Assembly (NCBI RefSeq): GCF_012276755.1
Contig: NZ_JAAXKX010000015.1
Span: 1-64,000 of the forward strand
Source: Marichromatium bheemlicum
Lineage (GTDB): Bacteria > Pseudomonadota > Gammaproteobacteria > Chromatiales > Chromatiaceae
DNA length: 64,000 nt
Direction of reading: 5' to 3'
Shown: positions 9,141-17,774 of the stretch, piece by piece
Position numbering within the stretch: the stretch's first letter is position 1
Layout: each line of letters opens with the position of its first letter
The notes under the pieces: model-generated
The model's input: the letters and a program-made list of their open reading frames with translations, nothing else
What the model was told of the DNA's origin: nothing
Database searches by the model: none
Translations under genes and position numbers: made by a program

Positions 9141-9488
9141 TCACAGCCGGGCCACCGCCTGCAATAGGGCCTGCTCCAGGGTCTCGTCCTTGTGGATATG
9201 GGCGCTGATGTCCCGGTGCTGGTCCGGGGTGCGGCAGAGGTCGTCGCCGCTGAGCAGGATGAAGGGCACCGCGATCCCTAAAGTGCGGATCTCGCGATGG
9301 AGTTCCAAGCCGTCGAGACCCGGCATGTGTAGGTCGGAGACCACGCAGGCGATGGTCTCGTCGGCGCGTAAGCGCTCGAGTGCCGCAACGCCGTGCTCGA
9401 CCAACTCGCAGTGATGGCCGGCCTGCTGCAGGATGGCCGCGCTGAACTCACCGGTTAGGGGATCATCGTCGACGATCAGGATGTGCAT
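9141..9488 (-). CDS. Stand-alone receiver-domain response regulator
   Basis: A 115-residue CheY-like protein with no output domain. The acidic pocket is VDDDP near the N-terminus, the phospho-acceptor Asp is in VVSDLHMPG, and a Thr/Ser-type switch appears in FILLSGDD. The expected C-terminal Lys is in HIHKDE. The ATG at 9488 gives the canonical MHILIVDDD start; a longer frame upstream lacks family residues. Placed directly before the HPt-REC-REC-GGDEF gene, it is a likely phosphate source or sink for that protein's HPt (inference). Confidence 0.88.
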   Translation of the reverse strand: MHILIVDDDPLTGEFSAAILQQAGHHCELVEHGVAALERLRADETIACVVSDLHMPGLDGLELHREIRTLGIAVPFILLSGDDLCRTPDQHRDISAHIHKDETLEQALLQAVARL

Positions 9489-9813
9489 GCGGGGTGTCCT
9501 CTGTGGCGATGGTCGTGCATCCGCTCTATTCACGCAGCTCGATTGGGTGAGCCGCTCCATGACGACGACCACCATGGTGACGAAGGGGCATTCTCGCGCA
9601 CTCGGAGGACCGGGAAAAGCCGGGGAAAACCGCACCGCCAGCCCCCCCAGAGGGTGGTGGTGTCACGCCTTGCGGCGTGTCCGCCTGGGGCTGCGCAACA
9701 CGGCATTCGGGCCGTGACGAGACGACCGGCGGGGAGCGCGGTTGGGTGGGGAGGGCATCGGGGCAGGGGTGTCCCGATGCCGGTGAGTGGAGGTCGGGCG
9801 GGCGGGGCGGTGC
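9489..9813. other. Intergenic stretch with one hairpin
   Basis: No gene is supported here. It holds a 9-bp inverted repeat (GGCATCGGG / CCCGATGCC, 9754-9781) just beyond the stop of the AhpD-like gene, and presumably the minus-strand promoter of the receiver gene. Confidence 0.5.
9754..9781 (-). terminator. Hairpin after the AhpD-like gene
   Basis: A 9-bp perfect stem with a 10-base loop, 33 bases downstream of the stop codon of the minus-strand AhpD-like gene. It has no clear U-tract, so termination is only suggested. Confidence 0.45.
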
Positions 9814-10392
9814 TCAGGCGCTCAACTGCAGTGCCGGCCCCTCGAGCGCCTCGACCAGGTGGGGGATCTGGGAGAGCGCCGGGGCGCCGTCCATCAGCAA
9901 GGCGATCGGGACCACCTCGAAGATCTCCTCGGGCGGTGCTCCGAACTCGAACGCCGAGCGTGCGTGCAGGCGGATGTGATCGTGACGCTGTTCGACCAGG
10001 GCGATACCGAGGGCGATGAGTTCACGGACGTGATGTTCGATCGGGCCACGGCCGAGCACGTACTCGCGCCAGGAGTCCTCCCATGAATCCCACATCTCAC
10101 CCCCGCCACTCGGGCTGGCCTTGAGAAACAGCGCGATCTTGCGCACTTGGCTGAGGGTGCCGAGGTCGGCGCCGAGCCTGCGCGCTGCATCGCTGTGGAT
10201 GTCGATGCAGCGTCGGCACTGCTTGGCCAGGGCGATGCCGAGGGTGATCAGCTCCTTGCTGACGCGGTCGATACGGCCCTTCTTGGTGCTCTCTTGGGAG
10301 AGTTCGCCGATGATCTCGAGGAACTCCTCGAGTCCGTACTCGCGGGCGCGGCTGAGGGACTGGGTGAAGGTATCGGGACTGCGACTGCTCAT
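9814..10392 (-). CDS. Carboxymuconolactone decarboxylase-family protein (AhpD-like, duplicated)
   Basis: A 192-residue helical protein made of two repeats of the CMD/AhpD fold. The first repeat (about 40-85) has the redox motif KQCRRCIDIH (CxxC...H), as in AhpD, which reduces alkyl hydroperoxide systems. In the second repeat (about 125-170) the same position reads EQRHDHIRLH: both cysteines are lost but the His is kept. The ATG at 10392 is chosen because the residues before it are not conserved. It stands alone, so its partner is unknown. A thiol-dependent oxidoreductase role is inferred from the first repeat only. Confidence 0.8.
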   Translation of the reverse strand: MSSRSPDTFTQSLSRAREYGLEEFLEIIGELSQESTKKGRIDRVSKELITLGIALAKQCRRCIDIHSDAARRLGADLGTLSQVRKIALFLKASPSGGGEMWDSWEDSWREYVLGRGPIEHHVRELIALGIALVEQRHDHIRLHARSAFEFGAPPEEIFEVVPIALLMDGAPALSQIPHLVEALEGPALQLSA

Positions 10393-10829
10393 GACGGTGG
10401 GTTCCTGGTGGTCTCGGTCCGGTGTCGGACTCTGGGTGTGGTCGGTCGGGACGAGGCCGACCGTCGCCTCGAAAGCGTGCGCCCGGTCACGTAATGGCTG
10501 TCCGCGCGTGCGCCTGTATCGGCTGTGATCTACGCTGCGTCGCCGTTCGGCGGCTGCAACGTGTCCCCGCTGCACGCTAGACCAATGGCGGCGACGAGGG
10601 CAAACGCAATCTGTCGATACGCGGCCGGGTTCGTACTTTCAATGGCTTGTTGTCGTCCTCATGGTTGGGGACAGCCCGCGATGGCGGAGTGACAGGCTGT
10701 TGTTGAGCGTTGGGCCGGACACTGCGCGTGGAGTTGGCTGGCCCGTCCATGCGGATCGTGGTCGCTGGCGCTGGGTGATCGGCGTTAGGATGCGAACGCG
10801 CACCAGTTGCAGACCGGGGGGACCCCTTC
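10393..10829. other. Divergent intergenic region, 437 bases
   Basis: This lies between the divergent AhpD-like gene and malQ and should hold both promoters. No coding signal, repeat or clear operator was recognised. Confidence 0.5.
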
Positions 10830-12344
10830 ATGCACCGCACCAGCGGTATCTTGCTCCATCCGACCTCGCTGCCGAGCCCGTTCGGAATCGGCGACCTGGG
10901 GACGGGTGCCTACCGATTCGTCGACTTCCTCGCCGCCGCCGGCCAGGGGCTGTGGCAGATGCTGCCGCTCGGCCCCACCGGTTATCACGACTCGCCCTAC
11001 CAGTGCACCTCGGCCTTCGCCGGCAACCCGCTACTGATCAGCCCGCAGCGCCTGCTCGAGGCCGGCTGGCTCGACCCCGAGGATCTCGCCACCGTCCCCG
11101 ATTTCGCCACCGACCGGGTCGAGTACGAGGCCGTCGGCGCCTGGAAGCGAGCCTTGCTCGAACGGGCCTGGCAGGGCTTCGAGGCTCGCGCCACGGCGCC
11201 GCAGCGCGCCGCCTACGCCGCCTTCTGCGAGAGCCATCGTGACTGGCTCGAGGACTTCGTGCTCTACAACGGCCTCAAGGGCTTCCACGAGCAGCGCCCC
11301 TGGACGCAGTGGGCGCGCGACTACGCCCTGCGCGATCCTGGCGCGCTGGCGCGCTGGGCGGTCGAGCACGGTGAGGTGCTGGCGCTGCAGCGCTTCGTCC
11401 AGTTCTGCTTCTTCGAGCAGTGGCAGGCGCTGCGCGATTATGCCCGTGCGCGCGGGGTACGGTTGGTCGGCGACATGCCGATCTTCGTCGCCCACGACTC
11501 GAGCGAGGTGTGGACCCACCCGCACTGGTTCGAACTCGACGCCGAGGGCGAGCCGACGGTGGTCGCCGGGGTGCCGCCGGACTATTTCAGTGACACCGGG
11601 CAGCGCTGGGGCAACCCGCTCTATCGCTGGTCGGCGCTGGCCGCCGACGACTACGCCTTCTGGGTGGCGCGGCTGCGCCAGGTGCTCGAGCTGGTCGATC
11701 TGGTACGGGTCGATCACTTCCGCGGCTTCGCCGGTTACTGGGAGATCCCCGCCGACGAGCCGACCGCGGTCAACGGGCGCTGGGTCGCCGGGCCGGGGAT
11801 GCAGCTCTTCGGCGTGCTCCACGATGCGCTCGGCGACGAGCCACCACTGATCGCCGAGGACCTTGGGGTGATCACCGAGGACGTCGAGGCGTTGCGTGAC
11901 GGGTTGGGGCTGCCGGGGATGGCCATCCTCCAGTTCGGCTTCGAGGACGTCCCCGAGGGCTTTGGCCGGTCCTATTTCCTGCCCCATCACCACCGCCGTC
12001 GTCAGGCCGTCTACACCGGTACCCACGACAACAACACCCTGCGCGGCTGGTGGGACAGTCGCGACGAGTCGGTACGCCGCCACGCCCGGGTCTATCTCAA
12101 CACCGACGGCCACGAGATCCACTGGGACTTCATCCGCTGCGCCCTCGGCTCGGTGGCGGAGATGGCGCTGTTTCCGCTGCAGGACGTGCTTGGCCTCGGC
12201 GCCGAGGCCTGCATGAACCGCCCCGGCACCGCCGAGGGCAACTGGGAGTGGCGCTTTCGCGAGGAGATGCTCGAGACCGGCAGCGCCGAACGGCTGCGCG
12301 CGCTCAGTCGTCTGTTCGGGCGGCTGCCGCACCCCGAGGACTGA
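10830..12344 (+). CDS. malQ: 4-alpha-glucanotransferase (amylomaltase)
   Basis: A 504-residue GH77 enzyme, the usual length for the short amylomaltase type. It starts with RTSGILLHPTSLPSPFGIGD and carries all catalytic landmarks: the nucleophile Asp in RVDHFRGF (about residue 293), the acid/base Glu in IAEDLG (about 341), and GTHDNNT (about 393) with the third carboxylate. It transfers maltodextrin segments between glucans in the cytoplasm and works in glycogen or maltodextrin turnover. No other glycogen gene lies beside it. The start at 10830 follows GACCGGGGGGACC. Confidence 0.95.
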   Translation: MHRTSGILLHPTSLPSPFGIGDLGTGAYRFVDFLAAAGQGLWQMLPLGPTGYHDSPYQCTSAFAGNPLLISPQRLLEAGWLDPEDLATVPDFATDRVEYEAVGAWKRALLERAWQGFEARATAPQRAAYAAFCESHRDWLEDFVLYNGLKGFHEQRPWTQWARDYALRDPGALARWAVEHGEVLALQRFVQFCFFEQWQALRDYARARGVRLVGDMPIFVAHDSSEVWTHPHWFELDAEGEPTVVAGVPPDYFSDTGQRWGNPLYRWSALAADDYAFWVARLRQVLELVDLVRVDHFRGFAGYWEIPADEPTAVNGRWVAGPGMQLFGVLHDALGDEPPLIAEDLGVITEDVEALRDGLGLPGMAILQFGFEDVPEGFGRSYFLPHHHRRRQAVYTGTHDNNTLRGWWDSRDESVRRHARVYLNTDGHEIHWDFIRCALGSVAEMALFPLQDVLGLGAEACMNRPGTAEGNWEWRFREEMLETGSAERLRALSRLFGRLPHPED

Positions 12345-12359
12345 GCGCGACGCGCTCAG
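12341..12359. terminator. Palindrome covering both stop codons of convergent genes
   Basis: CTGAGCGCG, one central base, CGCGCTCAG: a 9-bp perfect dyad. It contains the malQ TGA (12342-12344) and, on the other strand, the TGA of the methyltransferase (12356-12358). It probably acts as a shared transcript end. Confidence 0.5.
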
Positions 12360-13180
12360 CGCGCCGGCGCCGGCGTGGCGCCGAGATAGGCGATCCAGCC
12401 GGCGTCGGGCTCGCCGCGCTCGACCGCGACGAAGTCGCCGTCGGGCTCACCCTCGGCGTCCCAGCCCTGCCAGTAGACGCTGATCTCACCGAAGCCGGCC
12501 TCGGCGAGCAGCTCGCGCAACTCGGGCAGGGTCCACAGCCGCCACTGATAGCTGAAGGCGCGTTCGAGCCACGAGCCGTCGTCGAAGGCGAAGTGGATGT
12601 GACACTCCAGCTCGCTGCTGATCGGGTCGAAGTGCGCCTGCTCCCAGATGTAGTCGAAGTCGCCCTGCTCGGGATCGGCGACACGGCGCTCCTCGCGGAT
12701 CACCCGCGGGGCATCGTAGCCGCCGTAGACATCGAGCAGGAAGACCCCGTCGGGGGCGAGTGCGCGGCGCACCGCGCCGAAGTAGTCGCCGAGCGTCTCG
12801 CGGCTGCGCAGCAGCCAGTAGCTGAAGTTCATCGCCACCACCAGGTCGACGGGCGCGGTGGTGGCGTGACGGACGTCGGCTTGGCGCAGCGCCAGCCGCG
12901 CGCGCGCCTCGGGCGTGAGCCCGGCGAGGGTGTGGGTGTGCGCCCAATCGAGCACCGCAGCGTCGAGATCGATGCCGAGGGCCTGGTTGTCGGGGCGGCG
13001 GCGCACCCAGGCCGCGGCGATCGCAGCGCTGCCGCAGAAGTCCTCGCGCAGCCGTCGCGCCGGGCGGCCGCGCAGGTCGGTGACGAGTTGGTCGAGCAGG
13101 TCGATCTCGGCCTCCGGGGCCTGGACGGCGAGTTCGTAGAGACGGTGACGGTCGGCGGTGCTGGCGCGGGTATCGGGCAT
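12356..13180 (-). CDS. Class I SAM-dependent methyltransferase
   Basis: A 274-residue Rossmann methyltransferase. The SAM-binding motif I reads LREDFCGSAAIAAAWV (about residues 45-60). This resembles the EDFCGTG.L group of small-molecule methyltransferases. The acidic end of strand 2 is ALGIDLD, motif IV is VDLVVAMNFSY, and VFLLDVYGG follows. The C-terminal half is rich in Trp/Tyr (substrate side). Substrate unknown. It converges on malQ, with the two stop codons inside one palindrome, so the two are not co-transcribed. Confidence 0.82.
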   Translation of the reverse strand: MPDTRASTADRHRLYELAVQAPEAEIDLLDQLVTDLRGRPARRLREDFCGSAAIAAAWVRRRPDNQALGIDLDAAVLDWAHTHTLAGLTPEARARLALRQADVRHATTAPVDLVVAMNFSYWLLRSRETLGDYFGAVRRALAPDGVFLLDVYGGYDAPRVIREERRVADPEQGDFDYIWEQAHFDPISSELECHIHFAFDDGSWLERAFSYQWRLWTLPELRELLAEAGFGEISVYWQGWDAEGEPDGDFVAVERGEPDAGWIAYLGATPAPAR

Positions 13181-13244
13181 GGGGGATGATCTGGCTGGGA
13201 CGGGTCGGGTGATGATGCCCGCTGGGCACGCGAGAAGAAACGGG

Positions 13245-13273
13245 TTGAAAGCCGTTGGGGTTTCGGTTAAAGT
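13245..13273 (+). promoter_or_regulatory. Sigma-70-type promoter of tRNA-Ser
   Basis: TTGAAA (13245-13250), a 17-base spacer, then TAAAGT (13268-13273), ending 44 bases before the mature tRNA 5' end. Confidence 0.75.
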
Positions 13274-13317
13274 TCACGGCTCAAACGCGCTGCAGCGCAG
13301 CCTGCAAGCGTGTTTCC

Positions 13318-13408
13318 GGAGAGGTGTCCGAGTGGTTTAAGGAGCACGCCTGGAAAGTGTGTATAGGTTAATAGCCTATCGTGGGTTCGAATCCCACCCT
13401 CTCCGCCA
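13318..13408 (+). tRNA. tRNA-Ser (anticodon GGA)
   Basis: A class II tRNA of 91 bases including an encoded CCA. The acceptor GGAGAGG pairs with CCTCTCC. The anticodon loop is CTGGAAA with GGA, the long variable arm is TATAGGTTAATAGCCTA, and the T-loop is GTTCGAATC. It reads UCC/UCU serine codons. Confidence 0.97.
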
Positions 13409-13414
13409 CACAGC

Positions 13415-13446
13415 AAAAAATACCGCCCTCGAGGCGGTATTTTTTT
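13415..13446 (+). terminator. Rho-independent terminator after tRNA-Ser
   Basis: TACCGCC and GGCGGTA stem with A-run before and T-run of seven after, 7 bases past the CCA end. Confidence 0.93.
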
Positions 13447-13691
13447 GTCTGCATATCTGCCTTCCTTGCGATCGACTGACTGGGTTTTCAGCGACCCTGG
13501 CCTCAGGGCTTTGCTCGACGATCTCCTCAGGATCCTGTGATCCAGACTCAGGCCCGTGTCCATGCGCATGAGTCGATCATTTTCCTCTCCCGTCCACGCA
13601 GGTGTCGCGGGTCAGACGCGGGGCGATCGCATCGACCCCGCCGTATTGTTCAATCCCCTGTGATGGTGCCACCTGCCGCGATGCGTCATGG

Positions 13692-13962
13692 GCAAGCGCC
13701 GCGTCGAACACCTATGCGGCCGCCGCCTTCGCCTTCGGCGGGCTGCCCGAGCTGATCGAGCCGGGGCAACGGCTGACTGGCTGAGCCGGGTGATCTCGAC
13801 GGACTCGCCGCGCGGGTGCTGGCACGGTCGCGGCTGGCACCCGAGGTGTGTGGCGCGCTGGCCGCGCGCGTGTCGGGATCGCCGCCGGCCATCCTCCCGA
13901 TGGTGCTGCTGCCGTGTCTGCTCGCGCTCTATGATCGGGTCGAACGATCTGCATACCGTTGA
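13692..13962 (+). pseudogene. Frameshifted C-terminal remnant of a GT4-type glycosyltransferase
   Basis: One frame encodes AFAFGGLPELIEPG, the typical end-loop of group 1 glycosyltransferases (GG.PE.I..G). The continuation expected next, GDLDGLAARVLARSRLAPEV, is found one frame away from about 13789 and runs to a stop at 13960-13962. The two pieces together look like the last 80-90 residues of a GT4 enzyme split by a frameshift, with nothing recognisable upstream. It sits at the edge of a glycosyltransferase cluster, so it is probably a decayed member of it. Confidence 0.55.
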
Positions 13963-13975
13963 GCGGGGCGGCGCC

Positions 13976-14923
13976 TCAGCCGCGCGAGGGCCGCGGTGCG
14001 AGCAGCCGTCGACCGTCGGCGAGCGCGCCGCGCAGGATACGCCACTGCGGGTTGAGCGAGAGCGCGAACAGGTGGCTGGCGCAGGCCCGCCCCGGGCGGC
14101 CCTGGGCGCGGTGCCACTCGGCCTCGCCGACCAGCAGCCGGGCCCGGGCACGGCGCAGCGCGGCCGGGTGCGCGGTGCCGAGTTCGGGGCGGTAGCGCTG
14201 GATGATCTGTGCCAGCGCCGCGAGCCGTGCCTCGGTGCGGCTGGTCTCGGCCTCGGCGTGCCGCTCGTAGTCGCAGTAGACACGCGGGCTGAAACCGACC
14301 GCCCCGGTGCTGGCCAGGCGCAGCCACAGGTCCCAGCCCTCTGCAGAATGCAGCCCGCTATCGAATCCCTTCGCATTCTGCAACGCATCGCGTCTGGCCA
14401 CCACCGTCGAGGTGCCGACCACGTTCTCGGCGAACAGCAATGCCGCCGGGTGGGAGAGACGGCGGAAGGTATCGTCGCCCTCGAGCAGCCGCCGGAACCC
14501 GGGCCGGAGGCTGAAACAGTCGCCGCGGTCCTCGCCGTCGGTAGCGACATGGCGGTAATTGGTGAAGCTCATCACCAACTCGGGGTCGCGTCGGTGGAAG
14601 GCGAGCTGTGCGGCGAGCTTGCCCGGGTACCAGGTGTCGTCGGCATCGAGAAAGGCGATCAGCTCGCCGCGTGCCGCGGCGATGGCGTGGTTGCGTGCGT
14701 GCGCCGGCCCCTGGCCGCCGAGGCGGATCGGGCGCAACCAGCGTGCGTGCCGGGCGCGGGCGCACAGCCAGTCCCAGGTGCCGTCCTCGGAGCCGTCGTC
14801 GACGACCAGTACCTCGAAGGCGTCGAGTTGCTGGGCGAGGACGCTGTCGAGCGCGCGCGGCAGCTGTTCGAGACAGTCACGGGTAGGGATGATGATCGAG
14901 ACCTGGGGGAGCTGGGTCGACAT
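13976..14923 (-). CDS. GT2-family glycosyltransferase
   Basis: A 315-residue GT-A enzyme. The opening QVSIIIPTRDCLEQLPRALD, the nucleotide-binding VVDDGSEDGT (about residue 38-47) and the metal-binding DADDTWYPGK (about 90) are the GT2 signature. The acceptor-side ED-type position is covered by SAEGWDLWLRLA (about 190). It likely adds a sugar during extracellular polysaccharide or O-antigen synthesis. The ATG at 14923 has GAGGA about 8 bases upstream. It is divergent from the GT4 gene that starts at 14993, leaving only about 70 bases for two promoters. Confidence 0.9.
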   Translation of the reverse strand: MSTQLPQVSIIIPTRDCLEQLPRALDSVLAQQLDAFEVLVVDDGSEDGTWDWLCARARHARWLRPIRLGGQGPAHARNHAIAAARGELIAFLDADDTWYPGKLAAQLAFHRRDPELVMSFTNYRHVATDGEDRGDCFSLRPGFRRLLEGDDTFRRLSHPAALLFAENVVGTSTVVARRDALQNAKGFDSGLHSAEGWDLWLRLASTGAVGFSPRVYCDYERHAEAETSRTEARLAALAQIIQRYRPELGTAHPAALRRARARLLVGEAEWHRAQGRPGRACASHLFALSLNPQWRILRGALADGRRLLAPRPSRG

Positions 14924-14992
14924 GACGTGTCCTCTGGCATTGATGTTGCTCCAAGCCGAGCAGTTCGCATGCCAAACGGAAATGTCTCCACC

Positions 14993-16159
14993 ATGAAGAC
15001 GATCGCCTATCTCATCCCCGCCTTCCCGGTCCTCTCCGAGACCTTCATCGGCACCGAGATCCGCGCCATGGAGTCGCTCGGCCACCGGGTGGTGCCGATC
15101 GCCTTCCGCCGTCATCCGGGCCCGGCCCAGACCAGCGACCAGCGCCTGGCGGTACGCACCTGGTATCTCTCCGACCTCGGTCCGGCCGATGTCGGCGAGG
15201 CGCTTGGCGGGATCCGCCCGAGCCTGCTGCGCGGGCTCGGCTTCGTGCTGCGCCAACGCGGGCTGCCGCGCGCCGCGCTGCTCTACAGCGCCGCACGGGT
15301 GGCGGCGGTGATGCGCTACGAGGGCTGTACCCACATCCATGCCCACTTCGCTCAGGCCACCACCGCCACGGCGATCGTCGCCGCCCGCTGGCTCGGCATC
15401 GGGGTGTCCTTCGTCGGTCACGGCTACGACGTCTACGCTACCCCCGCCGATCTCGCGCTCAAGCTCGACCGGGTGGACTTCGCGGTAGCCGTGTGTGAGG
15501 ACATGCGCCGCGATTTCGCCGTGCTGGCCCCGTGCGCACGCGTCGGGGTGGTCTACTGCGGGGTCGATCCGCGTACCTTCGCGCCGGTGGTGACCGGCAC
15601 CCCGGACGCCGAGCGGTTGCTGTTCATCGGCCGGCTGTGCGAGACCAAGGGGGTGGAGGATCTGCTCGAGGCGCTGGCGCTGGTCCCGGCGGCGCACCGC
15701 CCCCGGCTCGATCTGGTCGGCGACGGTCCGCTGCGCGAGCCGTTGCGGGCGCTGCGTACCCGGCTCGGGCTGGAGGATTGGGTGGAGTTCCTCGGTGCCC
15801 GTCCGGCCGAGTGGCTGGCGCGTCACGGTCCCGGCTACCGGGCGCTGGTCGCGCCCTTCCGTATCGCAGCCAACGGCGATCGCGATACCGGCCCGGTGGT
15901 GGTCAAGGAGGCGATGGCGATGGCGCTGCCGGTGATCACCACCAGGCTGATGGGCTGCAAGGAGATGGTGACCGACGAGACCGGCTGGCGGGTGACGCCG
16001 GGCGATCGTGCTGCGCTCGCCCGGGCCATCGAGCAGGTGGCGATCTGCTCTTCCGGCCAGCTGGCGGCAATGGGGCAGGCTGGGCGCAGACGGTTGCTGG
16101 AGCTGTTCACCGCCGAGCGTCAGGCGCGGGCGCTCTCGGCGCTGATCGAGGCGGTGTGA
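14993..16159 (+). CDS. GT4-family glycosyltransferase (exopolysaccharide type)
   Basis: A 388-residue GT-B enzyme. The N-terminus IAYLIPAFPVLSETFIGTEI is characteristic of colanic-acid/exopolysaccharide WcaL-like transferases. The HAHFAQATTATA segment and HGYDVYATP follow. The C-terminal donor domain begins at LLFIGRLCETKGVEDLLEAL, and the donor-site Glu pair lies in PVVVKEAMAMALPVITT. The start at 14993 is chosen because MKTIAYLIP aligns with the family start. An ATG 24 bases upstream is possible. It heads a tight plus-strand run with the small ORF at 16161 and a second GT4. Confidence 0.9.
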   Translation: MKTIAYLIPAFPVLSETFIGTEIRAMESLGHRVVPIAFRRHPGPAQTSDQRLAVRTWYLSDLGPADVGEALGGIRPSLLRGLGFVLRQRGLPRAALLYSAARVAAVMRYEGCTHIHAHFAQATTATAIVAARWLGIGVSFVGHGYDVYATPADLALKLDRVDFAVAVCEDMRRDFAVLAPCARVGVVYCGVDPRTFAPVVTGTPDAERLLFIGRLCETKGVEDLLEALALVPAAHRPRLDLVGDGPLREPLRALRTRLGLEDWVEFLGARPAEWLARHGPGYRALVAPFRIAANGDRDTGPVVVKEAMAMALPVITTRLMGCKEMVTDETGWRVTPGDRAALARAIEQVAICSSGQLAAMGQAGRRRLLELFTAERQARALSALIEAV

Positions 16160-16160
16160 G

Positions 16161-16496
16161 ATGGCGACCATGCGCACGCCCAGGCATCAGGCACTGATCT
16201 ACGGGCTCGGACTGGTGGCGCCGGGCTCGATGCCGGTCGGGCTGAGGCCGAGCGAGGCGCCGTTCCGCTTCGCCGGTGAGATCGAGGGCGCGGCGCCACA
16301 CCGGCTCGGCACCGAGACCCCGGGGTTGGCGATCCGGCTCGAACTGCTCGACACCAGCGTGCGCCAGCGCCGCGCGCTCGAGGCCCTGTTCGGGGTGCCG
16401 GTGCTCAGCCGCATCCCACCACTCAAGCCGTATGGCGTCGAAGGCATCTCGGCGGACCGCGCGGTCGATCATCTGCTCGCGGAGGAATCCCGATGA
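16161..16496 (+). CDS. Small protein, possible C-terminal piece of a Wzz/GumC-type chain-length determinant
   Basis: A 111-residue product, not confidently assigned. Its last third, RLELLDTSVRQRRALEALFG then VPVLSRIPPL, closely resembles the linker after the second membrane helix of polysaccharide chain-length determinants (LLD.S.R....LE..~G.PVL..IP). The rest of that family (two TM helices, coiled coil) is missing, and the N-terminal half is unlike anything recognised. It starts one base after the upstream GT4 stop and overlaps the next GT4 by 4 bases (ATGA), so it is still translated in step with its neighbours. It may be a degraded or repurposed fragment. Confidence 0.5.
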   Translation: MATMRTPRHQALIYGLGLVAPGSMPVGLRPSEAPFRFAGEIEGAAPHRLGTETPGLAIRLELLDTSVRQRRALEALFGVPVLSRIPPLKPYGVEGISADRAVDHLLAEESR

Positions 16497-17581
16497 CCAC
16501 CATCGTTCATGTCGTGCAGCACCTGCGTCCCGGGGGGCTGGAGAACATGGTGCTGGAGCAGGCGCGTCACGGCGCCGCCTCCGAGCGCCACCTGGTGGTG
16601 AGCCTGGAGGGCGAGGGCACGGCGGCGGTCGCCGCCTGGCCGCGGTTGCAGACCCATGTCGATCGGTTGCGCTTCCTCGCCAAGCCCGCCGGCTGGACGC
16701 CAGCGCTGGTCCCGCGTCTGGCGCGCCTGCTGCGCGCCGAGGGCGCGGTGGCGGTGCACACCCATCACCTCGGCCCGCTGATCTATGGGGGGCTGGCCGC
16801 GCGCCTGGCCGGGGTGCGCCATCTGGTGCACACCGAACACGACGCCTGGCACCTGGAGGGTGTGCGCCGACGCTGTCTGCAGTGGGCGACGCTGGCGTTG
16901 ACCCGGCCGCGGCTGGTCGCCGATGCCGAGCACGTCGCCGCGCGCATCCGCGCGCGCCTACCGGGCTGGCGGCCCTGGGTGGTCCTCAATGGCGTCGATA
17001 CCGATCACTTCGTGCCCGGTGATCGCGCCCTGGCGCGCGAACAGCTCGATCTCCCGCGCGAGGTGCGGCTGATCGGCTGCGTCGCACGATTGCACCCGGT
17101 CAAGGGGCAGCGGCTGCTGATCGAGGCGCTGCTTGGGCTCGACACGAGCACCCATCTGGCGCTCGCCGGCAGCGGCCCCGAGGAGGGCGCGTTACGCCGG
17201 CTGGTTGCCCGGCTGGGGCTGGCCAAACGCGTGCACTTCATGGGCTGGGTTGATGCTATGCCGACCTTCTACCAAGCGCTCGACCTGTTCTGCCTGCCCG
17301 CGCTGGCCGAAGGGCTGCGGCTGGCGCCGCTGGAGGCCCAGGCCTGCGGTATCCCGGTGGTGGTCACCGCCGCCGGCAGCGTCGCCGAGACCGCCTGCCC
17401 CGACACCGCCCGGGTGGTGCCGCCGGGCGACGTCGCGGCGCTGAGTACGGCGCTAGCGGTGCAACTCGCGGGCATCGCACGTGCCCTGCCGTCCGACCCG
17501 CGCCCCTATGTCCTCGCCCGTGCCGAGGTGCGGGCGATGGCCGCGGCCTATGCCGCCCTCCGTCAACCCGTTGCGAGGTGA
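16493..17581 (+). CDS. GT4-family glycosyltransferase
   Basis: A 362-residue GT-B enzyme. The N-terminal HVVQHLRPGGLENMVLEQAR (glycine-rich GGLE loop), then HTHHLGPLIYGGLAA and HTEHDAWHL, form the acceptor half. The donor half has VLNGVDTDHF, GCVARLHPVKGQ, LAGSGPEEGAL and ALAEGLRLAPLEAQACGIPV with the E-x7-E pair. Members of this shape build exopolysaccharides, including PEP-CTERM/XrtA-linked ones, but no exosortase gene is in view. The start overlaps the preceding stop. Confidence 0.92.
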   Translation: MTTIVHVVQHLRPGGLENMVLEQARHGAASERHLVVSLEGEGTAAVAAWPRLQTHVDRLRFLAKPAGWTPALVPRLARLLRAEGAVAVHTHHLGPLIYGGLAARLAGVRHLVHTEHDAWHLEGVRRRCLQWATLALTRPRLVADAEHVAARIRARLPGWRPWVVLNGVDTDHFVPGDRALAREQLDLPREVRLIGCVARLHPVKGQRLLIEALLGLDTSTHLALAGSGPEEGALRRLVARLGLAKRVHFMGWVDAMPTFYQALDLFCLPALAEGLRLAPLEAQACGIPVVVTAAGSVAETACPDTARVVPPGDVAALSTALAVQLAGIARALPSDPRPYVLARAEVRAMAAAYAALRQPVAR

Positions 17582-17774
17582 CCCCGATGTGGGCCAGCAC
17601 GGCTCGCCGTGCTCACCCTGAGCCGTCGTGATCCTGGTGGTCTACCATCATTTCGGTTATCCGCTGCTGCTGTGCTGGCTGGCCGCGTGTCGGCGGGGGC
17701 CTGGCGCGCAGCGCGCGATGACGCGAGGTTGCCGGCGGTGGTGATCCAGGACCGGGGGGATTTCACTGACCTGG

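Noticed and set aside
13688-14992. Long open extension upstream of the GT4 gene on the plus strand
   Set aside because: It is antisense to the GT2 gene and has no glycosyltransferase motif.
13976-16177. A minus-strand frame of 733 codons across the GT2 and GT4 genes
   Set aside because: Only the first part, from 14923 down, carries GT2 motifs. The rest is the reverse shadow of the plus-strand GT4 gene.
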